Shown here: positions 53,436 to 62,609 of the stretch, one piece after another | Position numbering within the stretch: the first letter of the stretch is position 1 | Layout of the letters: each line of letters opens with the position of its first letter | Program-made: the position numbers and the translations under genes | From: Paenibacillus cremeus | GTDB taxonomy: Bacteria; Bacillota; Bacilli; Paenibacillales; NBRC-103111 | Assembly (NCBI RefSeq): GCF_007786445.1 | Contig: NZ_VNJI01000019.1 | Span: 57,690 to 121,689 of the forward strand | Direction: 5' to 3' | DNA length: 64,000 nt | The notes under the pieces: generated by a model | The model's input: the letters and a program-made list of their open reading frames with translations, nothing else | Databases searched by the model: none | Told to the model about the DNA's origin: nothing

Positions 53436-55793
53436 CTATGCCTCCCGGACCATGTCGCGGTATTGGCTGGGGGTAACGCCTTCGTATTTTTTGAATATGC
53501 GGTTGAAGTAGCTTTGCTGGTAGCCTACTTTTTCCGCCACCTCGGTGATCTTTAGCTCGCTCTCCTTCAGCAGCTCCTTGGCGGTCGCCATCCGGATGTT
53601 CGTTAAGTAGTCGATGAAATTGATGCCGGTGATCTGCTTGAATGCACGGCTCAGCGTATATGGGCTTGTACCATACTGATCGGCGCATGATTCCAGCGAT
53701 AGGTCCGTCATATACTTCTCGTTTAAGTACAGCACGACTTGCTCGACCATTTGCTTCAAGTGGAAATCCTGCTTGCTGATCAGCTCCTGCACGAACGAGC
53801 GCACGATCCGGTTGCGGAACCAGCGCAGCATGTCGTCCGGTCCCTTTTGCACACTGAGCTCATCGAACAGATTCGCGCCCGCAAACATATGCACCGGATT
53901 CATCCCGGAATGCATCATCGCGTTGAGCACACTGCCCAGCAGCTGCAGCATGCCTTGGCGCACGACGAGCTCTGCCCGTCCTTCTTGCGTTAGTTCGCCC
54001 AAAAACTGCTCGATCAGCGCGGCCGCTTCATCCTCCGAGCCCATGCGGATTGCATGCACGATCTCCTTCTCCAACGGAAACGGATAATGGAACTTACGCT
54101 GGGAATCCGTTTTGTCCAGCAGCTCGAGATCGATGATTTGGCCTTCCTCCGGCATATCCCGGTAGCTCAATGCTTGCCGCGATTCTTCGAACAAGTAAGG
54201 AATCTGCTTGATCTGCGACGTCATAGGGCTGAACGACACGGTGACGGACAGCTTGAGAATGCGGCGGATGACCTGGATCAGCTCCTCGCTCAGCTCGCGG
54301 AGATCGCTGCGCAGCCGCTGAGGCGCCACGTCCTCAGGCACCAGAATGAGCACGCCTATGCGCATATCGTGGAAATTGACGACCTCCGCCCCGTCGAGCC
54401 GCACCTTCGTCATTTCATCGATGATATTCGCAGCCGCGAAGGATACGAGCTCCTCATCGCCCGTAGAAAACCGTCCCTCCAGCGCCGACAAGCCGTGCAG
54501 CTGGATCATCATAGCGACGAACGAGCGTCCGTCCACCTCGCGCCCGTAATGCTTCAGCCGTTCGCGAATATCGCGCTCATGGTAGGAGAACAAATACCCC
54601 TGCACAAGCTGCAGCATGAAGCCTTCGCGGACGAGCGGCATCTGCTGCTCCACCTTGTCCTTCAGCGTCTCGCTTTCGCGGTTCAGCTCCAGCCAATGCT
54701 TCTCAATGAGCTCGAATTCATCCTTGCTGCCCGTGCGGAGCGCGCCGCGCGTTGAGCCGGACAGCATCTGAACCAGCCGATCCACCGGCGTGTACAGCCG
54801 ATTGGAAGCGAGCCACGAGAACAGCAATGCCAGCACCAGACCGCCCAAGCTGATGAATACGATCAGCTTCGAGAGGAAGATGACAGGGGAGGTAATCGCT
54901 GTTAGCGGCGCCGCCGATAAGTATACCCACGTCATCCCTAGACGAGAGAACGTGCCGGAGGAAACGGAATACGTCGAGTTTTTATAGGTGAACAGGAAGG
55001 AATCGTTCTTCCCCTCCCGTTTCTTATATTCGTCTTGAATCGCCCGATCGAGCTCGCTTGGCTTATCGTCGCCGGTAATGGCCCAATCGCTGTCGCCTGG
55101 CATCAACAGGCTAGCACCTTCATTGTAAGGGGTGAGCGTGCGCAGCAGCTTGCTGAGCTTGGTTTTATCGAGCGTGGCCGTAAGCAGCCCGAATTGCTCC
55201 GGCATCCCGCCAGGCAGCTTGGTGACGAGCGTCAGCTTTTTTTCGCTGCCGTTAGCTGTGCTAGGGTCCGCATCGGTCCAGAAGATCGTCTTCTTCTCCT
55301 GCAGCAGCGCGTTATACCGCTCAATCTCCGCCGGATCGCTCATAAATCGATACTTCTCTTTTGTAAGCGTCAACATCCTAGGCTTGGTGAGAAACAGCTC
55401 CACTTGATTGATCAACGGATGCGACGATTCCAGCACCAGCATCGTCCGGTAGAGCTCCTGCACTTGGTCGTATTTATACACAAAATCGATATCCTTCAGC
55501 CGCTGGTCGAACTTCGGATCGAATGTCCAATGGGAGAATGTCATTTCCAGATACATCAGCTGATCGTCAATATTTTCTGCCCGCTGCTTGATTTGACTTT
55601 GGTGCAGACGCTGCAGCTCGTTTTCGATTTGGCTGGTCGCGGTCCAGTAGATCCCCATCCCGATGATGAGGCCCGGAATGCAGGCGATCAGCACAATCAG
55701 CGTTAGGCTTTTACGGTAAAAGCTGCGCCGGTACCCCCCGCGTTCCTCCCGCTCGCCGCCCAGGCGAAGCCATTTCTTCCACGTTTCTGTCAT
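53436..55793 (-). CDS. Membrane-bound AraC family regulator (YesN-like)
   Basis: A 785-residue fusion: helix near residues 27-49, an extracellular sensor (about 50-295), a second helix (about 305-330), a cytoplasmic linker region, and a C-terminal AraC double HTH (about 685-785; LESCADQYGTSPYTLSRAF and ITEVAEKVGYQQSYFNRIF). Such one-protein sensors are common in Paenibacillus beside LplABC-type importers and usually activate them. It lies between the permease and binding-protein genes and probably acts on the repeated motif seen at 53.3 and 61.2 kb. Confidence 0.9.
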   Translation of the reverse strand: MTETWKKWLRLGGEREERGGYRRSFYRKSLTLIVLIACIPGLIIGMGIYWTATSQIENELQRLHQSQIKQRAENIDDQLMYLEMTFSHWTFDPKFDQRLKDIDFVYKYDQVQELYRTMLVLESSHPLINQVELFLTKPRMLTLTKEKYRFMSDPAEIERYNALLQEKKTIFWTDADPSTANGSEKKLTLVTKLPGGMPEQFGLLTATLDKTKLSKLLRTLTPYNEGASLLMPGDSDWAITGDDKPSELDRAIQDEYKKREGKNDSFLFTYKNSTYSVSSGTFSRLGMTWVYLSAAPLTAITSPVIFLSKLIVFISLGGLVLALLFSWLASNRLYTPVDRLVQMLSGSTRGALRTGSKDEFELIEKHWLELNRESETLKDKVEQQMPLVREGFMLQLVQGYLFSYHERDIRERLKHYGREVDGRSFVAMMIQLHGLSALEGRFSTGDEELVSFAAANIIDEMTKVRLDGAEVVNFHDMRIGVLILVPEDVAPQRLRSDLRELSEELIQVIRRILKLSVTVSFSPMTSQIKQIPYLFEESRQALSYRDMPEEGQIIDLELLDKTDSQRKFHYPFPLEKEIVHAIRMGSEDEAAALIEQFLGELTQEGRAELVVRQGMLQLLGSVLNAMMHSGMNPVHMFAGANLFDELSVQKGPDDMLRWFRNRIVRSFVQELISKQDFHLKQMVEQVVLYLNEKYMTDLSLESCADQYGTSPYTLSRAFKQITGINFIDYLTNIRMATAKELLKESELKITEVAEKVGYQQSYFNRIFKKYEGVTPSQYRDMVREA

Positions 55794-55967
55794 GCCGCAC
55801 CTCCTGTTGCCCTGTTATGTCGAATGGCTTTTACATATTCCACACACAGACGCCGAATTCCTTTTCGGACTCCATGCCGGTTGTCGACGCCTTACATGCG
55901 AAGAGCCCGATTCGAGAGAAAAAATTTTCCCCCGAACCAGGCTTGGGACCGCATTCGTCGTATTCCT

Positions 55968-56837
55968 CTAGCCTTTGACCGAGCCGACCATCGCACCCTT
56001 GGCAAAATGCTTCTGCAAAAACGGGTACACGAGCAAAATCGGCAGTGTAGCGATGATGACGGCGGCCATCTGCAGCGTTTCGGACGGCGGTGCCACCGAG
56101 GACGTCGTGGAAACAGCCAAGTCGCTGTTGTTGGCGCTCAGCAGCATGTTTTGCAGCAGCACCTGAATCGGCCACTTCGAAGCGTCGTTGAGGTACAGCA
56201 GGGCCGAGAAATATTGATTCCAGTAGCCGACCGCGTAAAACAACCCGAAAGCAGCAAGAGACGGGAGTGACAACGGCAAAATGATGCGGAACCAGATCCC
56301 GATATCGTTGCAGCCGTCGATCTGAGCGGATTCCTCCAGCTCGACCGGAATGCTGTCGAAAAAGCTTTTCATCAGGATCACATTCCATCCGCTGGCTAAC
56401 GCCGGAATGATCAGTGACCAGATGCTGTTAATCATGCCTAGTTCGCGCACGACCAGATAGTTCGGGATGATCCCCGGGCTGAACAGGATGGTCAGCAGGA
56501 TGAGCAGCATGAACGTCTTACGGCCGCGCAGCCGTTTGCGGGACAATGAGTACGCGAGCGCCGCAGTGACCACGAGACTGCACGCAGTGCCTACGGTGGC
56601 GAGAAACCCGCTGTTGCCGAGCGAGCGCAGGAACGCTTTGGACGAGAGCATGTACTCATACGATGCGAAGGACCAGGTATGCGGGAACAGCACGAATTTT
56701 TTTTGCAAATATTCGGTTGGATCCGTGAACGATACGGCAAACACATAATACAGCGGGAAAAAGGTCACGATCGCCAGAAGCGCGAGCAGCAGCCCGTTGA
56801 CGCTATCAAAAATTTTATCACCGACGCTTGTTTTCAT
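55968..56837 (-). CDS. Carbohydrate ABC transporter permease (LplC type)
   Basis: A 289-residue, six-helix permease with the EAA loop in ELEESAQIDGCNDIGIWFRI. It follows its partner gene by 13 bases. Together they form the channel for the sugar delivered by the lipoprotein at 51.7-53.2 kb; the ATPase is encoded elsewhere. Confidence 0.93.
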   Translation of the reverse strand: MKTSVGDKIFDSVNGLLLALLAIVTFFPLYYVFAVSFTDPTEYLQKKFVLFPHTWSFASYEYMLSSKAFLRSLGNSGFLATVGTACSLVVTAALAYSLSRKRLRGRKTFMLLILLTILFSPGIIPNYLVVRELGMINSIWSLIIPALASGWNVILMKSFFDSIPVELEESAQIDGCNDIGIWFRIILPLSLPSLAAFGLFYAVGYWNQYFSALLYLNDASKWPIQVLLQNMLLSANNSDLAVSTTSSVAPPSETLQMAAVIIATLPILLVYPFLQKHFAKGAMVGSVKG

Positions 56838-56850
56838 CTGCTCACCCTCC

Positions 56851-57810
56851 TTAAAAGACGCCTTCTTCGCCGAATTTTTTGGCCAGCTTGTTGGAAATCA
56901 GCACGAGAGCAAGGCCCACAACCGATTTGAACAAGCCGGCGGCGGTGCTGTAGCTGAACTGCGCTTGCTGAATCCCGACGCGGTATACGTAGGTGTCGAA
57001 CACCTCAGCTACCTTGGATACGGCACCATTGTACATCAGGAAAATCTGCTCAAAGCCGACATCCATAATATGACCGAGACGCAGGATCAGCAGGATGACG
57101 ATTACACTGCGAATGGCCGGCAATGTCACGTGCCACATTTGGCGCAAGCGCCCTGCCCCGTCCATGCGCGCCGCTTCATACAGCTGCGGATCAACGCTGG
57201 CAATCGCCGCGAGGAACACGATCGTGCCCCAGCCGGCCTCCTTCCAGATCGATTGTCCGGTTACGAAGATCCAGAACAGGTTCGGGCTCGTTAGGAAGTC
57301 AATCCGTGCAAAGCCGGCGGACTCCAGCATTTTGTTCACGACCCCCTGGCCCTTGGCGAACAGCAGGAATGTGAGGCCTGCGATGATGACCCAGGACAGG
57401 AAGTGCGGCATGTAGACGATGGATTGCACTAAGCGCTTATAAATCGTGCTGCGCACCTCGTTGAGCATCAGCGAGACCACGATCGGCAGCGGGAAAAATA
57501 GCGCCAAATTCAGCAGGTTGATCGCCATCGTGTTGCGGAACAGCAGCATGAAATCCGGATTGGCGAAAAACCGCTCGAAGTGCATGAAGCCCACCCACGG
57601 GCTCTTCATGATCCCCATAAATGGAGAGTAATTCTGGAAGGCGATGATGACATTGAACATCGGTACGTATTTGAATACAAGGAAAAACAGCAGGCCTGGC
57701 AGCGCTAACAAATACAAGTATTTATCACGCCGCAGGTCCAGCCAAACCCGCGACTTGGCGGCTGGTCGTCGTTGTGGTCGCGGTGTCGTTGCGGCTTCAA
57801 TATGTTCCAT
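56851..57810 (-). CDS. Carbohydrate ABC transporter permease (LplB type)
   Basis: A 319-residue permease with a hydrophilic N-terminus, six helices, and the EAA motif LYEAARMDGAGRLRQMWHVT. The PGLLFFLVFKYVPMFNVIIAF helix 1 is typical of LplB/YteP proteins. It lies 80 bases after the GH106-type gene on the same strand. Confidence 0.93.
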   Translation of the reverse strand: MEHIEAATTPRPQRRPAAKSRVWLDLRRDKYLYLLALPGLLFFLVFKYVPMFNVIIAFQNYSPFMGIMKSPWVGFMHFERFFANPDFMLLFRNTMAINLLNLALFFPLPIVVSLMLNEVRSTIYKRLVQSIVYMPHFLSWVIIAGLTFLLFAKGQGVVNKMLESAGFARIDFLTSPNLFWIFVTGQSIWKEAGWGTIVFLAAIASVDPQLYEAARMDGAGRLRQMWHVTLPAIRSVIVILLILRLGHIMDVGFEQIFLMYNGAVSKVAEVFDTYVYRVGIQQAQFSYSTAAGLFKSVVGLALVLISNKLAKKFGEEGVF

Positions 57811-57890
57811 GCGCAGGCTCCTTTCAGGTTCGCCGGTCCGACGAACGAGGCTAATACGCCGTCATCGGACCGACTTCTGGATGTTATTAC

Positions 57891-60800
57891 TTACACTCGC
57901 TCATAAACCGGCTTCACCTTATGCTCGGCATCATCGAAGTAGTTGCCTTCGAGCAGGCCGATCAGCGAAGAGGTGACGATGACTTCGATCGTATTGTCGC
58001 CTGCTTGCAGCAGCGAGCTCTCGCCCGTCCAGCGGTATGGCGCCCATGGCCTCACGCCGAGGCTTTGGCCGTTCAGGCGAACCTCCACCTCATCGTGGAT
58101 GGTCCAATCCGCAAGCCGCAGCTCAAACTCCGGCGTGGTCGGCCGTTCGTCGACCTGCAGCGTGCGCTGGTAGGACAGCTTGCCGGCATAATACGGGAAG
58201 CCTGGGCAGAACACCTCCGGCAGCTCCGGCTGGGTCGCAGGCGCTGCGGTGATGACCGGCTTCGTAGTGTCGGTAAATGCGACGCCGAACGGTCCGCCGA
58301 GATAGAGGGCATCGACAACGCCATCCCAATCGTGTGCGACTTGCACTTCGACGGCGAGCTCATTGACGCCGGTCTGCAAGAAGGACGTGACGTCGCAGGC
58401 GATGTTGCGGTAGTCGTACACTTCGCTGCTGCGGAAATCGCTTCGCGTCAGCGCGTGGCCGTTAATGCGCAGCGTCCACTCGCCGGAGATGGCGGATGCA
58501 TCCATGAATACGCTGCAGGACTCTGGCAGCGTATCGATTTGTACCTGCGTGCGGAACGTGCACGCCAGCGGGTACGCCATGCTGAGCTTCAGCGGCGTGC
58601 CGAACATTTGCCGGAAGGCGACCGGGAACTCCCGCTCGGCGGCGATGTCCTCGCATTGGTCAATGAAGGTTTTCACCTTGACCGGGATGCCTTCTTGCGC
58701 TGTAATGTCTCCGATGCTCAATCGGAAGTGGTCGAAGCGGACAGCATTCGGTGACAGCGCTTGGACCTGCCATTCTCCTTGCTTCGATACGGTAACTGGC
58801 GCTGCCTCCGGACGAGATTTGGCGATGGAGGCGGATTGCGCTTCGTTAGGCTGCGTCCACTCCACAAGTCTCGCTTGGTACGGCTCCAGCGGGAGCTTCA
58901 CGCGCCAGAGACCGCTACCCTGCCGCTCAGCAGTCAGCGCGTACGCTTCGCCGGTCTCCAGATCCAGCTCGCGGAACGCCAGCGTCGCATCCGCGTCCAG
59001 CCCCGTCAGCAGCGCGGCGTCGACCAAGAGCTCGGCGCTCAGGAGCTCGCCCTCCTGCTGGCTGACGAACGCCGTGTAGCGGCCCTCGGCCAGCTGGCGC
59101 ACCTGCAGCAGCACCGACTCGCACGGCTCGCTCGTCGCGTAGCGCACCGGCGCCGGCGCCACCGCCTCCAGCAGCTCCGTGAGCTGCTGCATGGTCGCGG
59201 CGAGGTCCGCCTGCCGCGGCACCCAGCTGGCGCGCTTCGCTCCGCGCCTGACAACCGCCTGCGCCCCATCGGCATTCGCCGCCGCAGCCCAATACTGGGC
59301 CCGGTGCTCTGCATCCGCGCCGAACAGCGCCAGCACCTCGCCCGGCTCGGGGCTGTCTTCCTCGATCCGCTCGTGCGGCAGCAGACCCAGCGCGATGACC
59401 GCGCCGCCTTGTGCTGCAAACTCGCGGATCACCTTCCACGCCCCTGCCTCAAGGTTCGTCATCGGCGGCAGTACCAGTGCCTCGTATGTCGCATGACCGA
59501 TCACGAGGCGGTGGTTCTCGATCCGCGCTTCCGCAAGCATCTCCGGATCGAGGTGATCATAGTCGCGGCGCTGCTTCAGCAGATGAATGCTGATCGCATT
59601 CCAATCCTGCATCAGCCGAGCGAGCCGCTCCTTCTCGGCGCCATCCGCGCCGCCGTAGTGGAACCGGTGCATCGGGTTCGCCAGATGCCGCCACAAGGTG
59701 GTCGTCGGGTCGAGCACCGCGATGCGGATGTCGGCTGTGCCGGAGGCCATCAGCTGGCTGATCCGGCCGGTGTAATCGCCCAATTGGCGGAAATGTTCCC
59801 AATACGGATTTTGCAAAAACTGCGACGGCGGCGCGTCATGCTTCACCATCCCGTCCAGCGTGTAGAAGAACGCATGGAAGTTGAACATATTGACGCCGTA
59901 CGCTGCCATGCGGTCGATCATCCATTTGGCATCCTGCAGGGTCATCGACCAGCCTACACTATGGAAGCACTCATCGAGAATGCGTGTCCGGCCGAGCTGG
60001 CGGGCAATCGACGTCGCCATCTTCGGATTGTCGCGGAAGCTGCCCGCGTAGCGGTTGAGAATCCAATCGAGCGACCGTCCCAGCTTCTCGTGTCCCGAAT
60101 CGCCTCCCGGTATGTGGCTAAAGCGCTGGGTTGTCATGCGCATCGCCGGCACTTCCGCGATATACTCCAGTCCATGCGCCTCGCACCAGTCGTGCACCGG
60201 CTTGTGGTAGCAATCCACGATCAGCTCATGCGCGCTTTGATAAAAGTCATAGCGGATGCGCGCAGCATCCGGGTAATCCGTATCGTGAAGCGCTTGCAAA
60301 TGATCCTTAAGCTCATATCCGCAGCGCTCACGGAAAAAGGCTGGCAGCTGCGGCGACCAAGGAATTTTGCCGAGATACCCGATTTCGTCCGTGAACATAC
60401 CCCGAATCGTCGTACCGAAATACTCCCCAAAATGCTCGGCATATTTTTCGTGCGTAAGACGGATGAACGTCTCCATCGCTTTTTTGTTGCCCGGGTCGAC
60501 GAAGGTACCGTAATATTTGAAGTCGTCAATTTCTTTTTCCATGGAAATGGAGATTTCCCACTCCCCTTGTGGCACGTCCCACACCAGCTTGTAAATCGTC
60601 CGGTAGGTGAAAAACCGTTTCTGGTTATACGCCGTCAGTCCCGCCTTCTGAAAGATTGGATCCGCTTGATAGTTCCCGATCATCTCGCGCACATCCACGG
60701 CCTGATCCCACAGTTTAGTGCCGTCCCCTCCAATAGGTACCGCTTTGGCGCTCAGGATCCGTGCCCACGGCAGCTCCAAGCTAAGCGCTGCTCCTCCTTG

Positions 60801-61148
60801 GACGCGTTCCACATGCTGCGTCAGCGTGTAATGCTTCGCCTCCGGCAGCTCGAGCGTGACTTCCCCGCCGGCGATCCCGCTCGGATACGGATATTCATCG
60901 TACAGCCATACCTCTAACCCGAGGCGTTTGGCACATTCGACCGCGACCCGCACCTTGGCGAACCAAGCATGCGATAAATAAGGGACGGTCAACCCTTGAC
61001 GCGCACAAACAAAAAATCCGCCCAAGCCTTTGTCCGCCATCTCCTCAATTTGACGTTCAATTTGGCTGTCATCCATCTCTCCATTCCAAAACCAAAACGG
61101 CTGAATCCGGTAAGCCGCACCCGGCTGCTGAAACTCGCCCCACTCCAT
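57891..61148 (-). CDS. Glycoside hydrolase, GH106 (alpha-L-rhamnosidase)-like
   Basis: A very large protein of 1085 residues with no signal peptide, so it should act on imported oligosaccharides in the cytoplasm. The N-terminal barrel region contains YRIQPFWFWNGEMDD, GGFFVCARQGL, LYDEYPYPSG and MFTDEIGYLG, blocks seen in GH106-type glycosidases; acidic residues in the last two are candidate catalytic ones. The C-terminal part (about 820-1080) has jelly-roll-like galactose-binding modules (WTLRINGHAL; VEVRLNGQSLG). The ATG at 61148 has GAGGAGGAG upstream. The strong pectin context supports rhamnosidase, but other specificities are possible. Confidence 0.78.
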   Translation of the reverse strand: MEWGEFQQPGAAYRIQPFWFWNGEMDDSQIERQIEEMADKGLGGFFVCARQGLTVPYLSHAWFAKVRVAVECAKRLGLEVWLYDEYPYPSGIAGGEVTLELPEAKHYTLTQHVERVQGGAALSLELPWARILSAKAVPIGGDGTKLWDQAVDVREMIGNYQADPIFQKAGLTAYNQKRFFTYRTIYKLVWDVPQGEWEISISMEKEIDDFKYYGTFVDPGNKKAMETFIRLTHEKYAEHFGEYFGTTIRGMFTDEIGYLGKIPWSPQLPAFFRERCGYELKDHLQALHDTDYPDAARIRYDFYQSAHELIVDCYHKPVHDWCEAHGLEYIAEVPAMRMTTQRFSHIPGGDSGHEKLGRSLDWILNRYAGSFRDNPKMATSIARQLGRTRILDECFHSVGWSMTLQDAKWMIDRMAAYGVNMFNFHAFFYTLDGMVKHDAPPSQFLQNPYWEHFRQLGDYTGRISQLMASGTADIRIAVLDPTTTLWRHLANPMHRFHYGGADGAEKERLARLMQDWNAISIHLLKQRRDYDHLDPEMLAEARIENHRLVIGHATYEALVLPPMTNLEAGAWKVIREFAAQGGAVIALGLLPHERIEEDSPEPGEVLALFGADAEHRAQYWAAAANADGAQAVVRRGAKRASWVPRQADLAATMQQLTELLEAVAPAPVRYATSEPCESVLLQVRQLAEGRYTAFVSQQEGELLSAELLVDAALLTGLDADATLAFRELDLETGEAYALTAERQGSGLWRVKLPLEPYQARLVEWTQPNEAQSASIAKSRPEAAPVTVSKQGEWQVQALSPNAVRFDHFRLSIGDITAQEGIPVKVKTFIDQCEDIAAEREFPVAFRQMFGTPLKLSMAYPLACTFRTQVQIDTLPESCSVFMDASAISGEWTLRINGHALTRSDFRSSEVYDYRNIACDVTSFLQTGVNELAVEVQVAHDWDGVVDALYLGGPFGVAFTDTTKPVITAAPATQPELPEVFCPGFPYYAGKLSYQRTLQVDERPTTPEFELRLADWTIHDEVEVRLNGQSLGVRPWAPYRWTGESSLLQAGDNTIEVIVTSSLIGLLEGNYFDDAEHKVKPVYERV

Positions 61149-61248
61149 GTTAGAAGCTCCTCCTCGCAATTTGGAATTCTATGCTTTGACTATACGATTT
61201 GAGGGAGCAAGCGGCAATCGCATTCTTTTGATCAGGCCTTGCACGGGG

Positions 61249-61282
61249 TTTGCACTTTCTTGCAGCGCTTTGACTTTCTTGC
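61249..61282 (-). promoter_or_regulatory. Repeated motif upstream of the GH106-type gene (candidate AraC site)
   Basis: TTTGCACTTTCTTGCAG (61249-61265) and TTTGACTTTCTTGC (61269-61282) repeat the motif found at 53330-53376. It lies about 100 bases before the glycosidase start, in the gap shared with the divergent stalk-domain gene. Confidence 0.5.
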
Positions 61283-61400
61283 TTGGCGGGCGGTAGAGTC
61301 ACAAAATAGCCACATCCAAATGGCAACATTGTTAGGATGGGCCTCGTTTATAAGCTTGAAGTCATCAAAACATTGGTACATACAGAAAGGAAGCTTGATT

Positions 61401-62447
61401 ATGAACTATCGGATGAACCAACGAATTGCAGCCATCGCTGCCCTGTCGATTTCTTTAATGGGAGGGTCCGCCTATGCCGCAGAAGCCACTCCACAGCCGA
61501 TCAAAGCGATCGTCATTTCCGCACCGATGGCCCAAGAGCAGCTCCAAGTCACCGTGAACGGGGCCCCATTATCGGTTGGAGGCTTTAAACTGGCCGATGC
61601 AAAAGAGTCCATGCTCCCCCTTCGTTCTGTAGCTGAGGCACTAGGCTTCACTCTTACTTGGAATGCGGAAACGATGTCGGCCGACCTGGTTAAAGGCAAC
61701 CTGCAAGCAAGCGTCGTCACTGGCGAAGATCGCTATGCTATGAATAAAATGTCCAAGCCGCTCGGCACCGCCTCTGCCCTTGTCGACAGCAAATTGTTCG
61801 TTCCCGCTGCGTTTGTCAGCGAAATGCTGCAAGCTCAAGTCAGTGTGAACGAAAGCACCGTTTCCATTTCATCGGCAGGCAAAATTAAAACCGCAACGAC
61901 CAAAGGCATCATCACCGCGCTGCAAAACAAAGACGGACACCAAACCGTTCGCATCAATGGTGTAGGGACGGACGGGATCGTGCTGAACGTGAGCAAAGAT
62001 ACCCTCTTCGCGTCCGCCAACAGCACCGACACGACGGTTCAATTCTCGGATCTGACGATTGGGACGGAAATCGAAGTGGAGCATTCCATGGCTATGACGA
62101 TGAGCCTGCCTCCGCAAACGGCCGCTTACTTGATTACCATCGTGTCCAAGCCGGAAGCAGCCGACTTCATCGGAACTTCGGGTTCGATTGAGGAAGTACG
62201 GACTAGCGAGGATGGCGTGACCAGCCTTCTGATCAAAGGCGCCGGCTTGACCGAGCAATCGCAATCCGCCATCGTACTGCAGCTGACGGACAAAACCTCG
62301 CTCGTGGGCAAGGACGGTCAACCGATTGACAAGAGCGTCCTGGTCAAAGGTGCAAAAGTCATCGGCTTCTACAACGGAGTGCTGACCAAGAGCCTGCCTC
62401 CGATCGGCAAAGCCGCCAAGATCGTGCTGCAAGCCTCGGCTGAGTAA
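61401..62447 (+). CDS. Secreted copper amine oxidase N-terminal-like (stalk) domain protein
   Basis: A 348-residue exported protein: signal peptide about 1-25 ending AYA|AE, then a stalk domain of the copper amine oxidase N-terminal type (about 45-135; SMLPLRSVAEALGFTLTWN, LFVPAAFVSEML) and two further beta-rich segments. The domain is abundant in Paenibacillaceae wall-associated proteins and is not catalytic. AAAGGAAG precedes the ATG; earlier in-frame ATGs at 61239 and 61320 lack a signal-peptide fit. The function is unknown. It ends at a strong terminator. Confidence 0.85.
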   Translation: MNYRMNQRIAAIAALSISLMGGSAYAAEATPQPIKAIVISAPMAQEQLQVTVNGAPLSVGGFKLADAKESMLPLRSVAEALGFTLTWNAETMSADLVKGNLQASVVTGEDRYAMNKMSKPLGTASALVDSKLFVPAAFVSEMLQAQVSVNESTVSISSAGKIKTATTKGIITALQNKDGHQTVRINGVGTDGIVLNVSKDTLFASANSTDTTVQFSDLTIGTEIEVEHSMAMTMSLPPQTAAYLITIVSKPEAADFIGTSGSIEEVRTSEDGVTSLLIKGAGLTEQSQSAIVLQLTDKTSLVGKDGQPIDKSVLVKGAKVIGFYNGVLTKSLPPIGKAAKIVLQASAE

Positions 62448-62460
62448 GCTGTTATACAAG

Positions 62461-62500
62461 AAAGGGACCGCCTCTTTATTGGAAGGCTGTCCCTTTTTTT
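62461..62500 (+). terminator. Terminator of the stalk-domain gene
   Basis: AAAGGGAC and GTCCCTTT arms with a 20-base loop are followed by a run of T, 13 bases past the stop codon. Confidence 0.85.
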
Positions 62501-62609
62501 GAAGTGTGCAAAAATGTCCAATTGTCTGTTACTCCACCCTTCGCTACATTGGGGATAGCGGCAGCTGCTGAATAGCACGAACCGCATGACGAGCGAGGTG
62601 GATAACAGG

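Noticed and set aside
58761..60917. 718-codon open frame on the plus strand
   Set aside because: It lies entirely opposite the GH106-type gene, is Arg/His/Leu-rich without recognisable motifs, and has no ribosome site. It is a codon-bias shadow.
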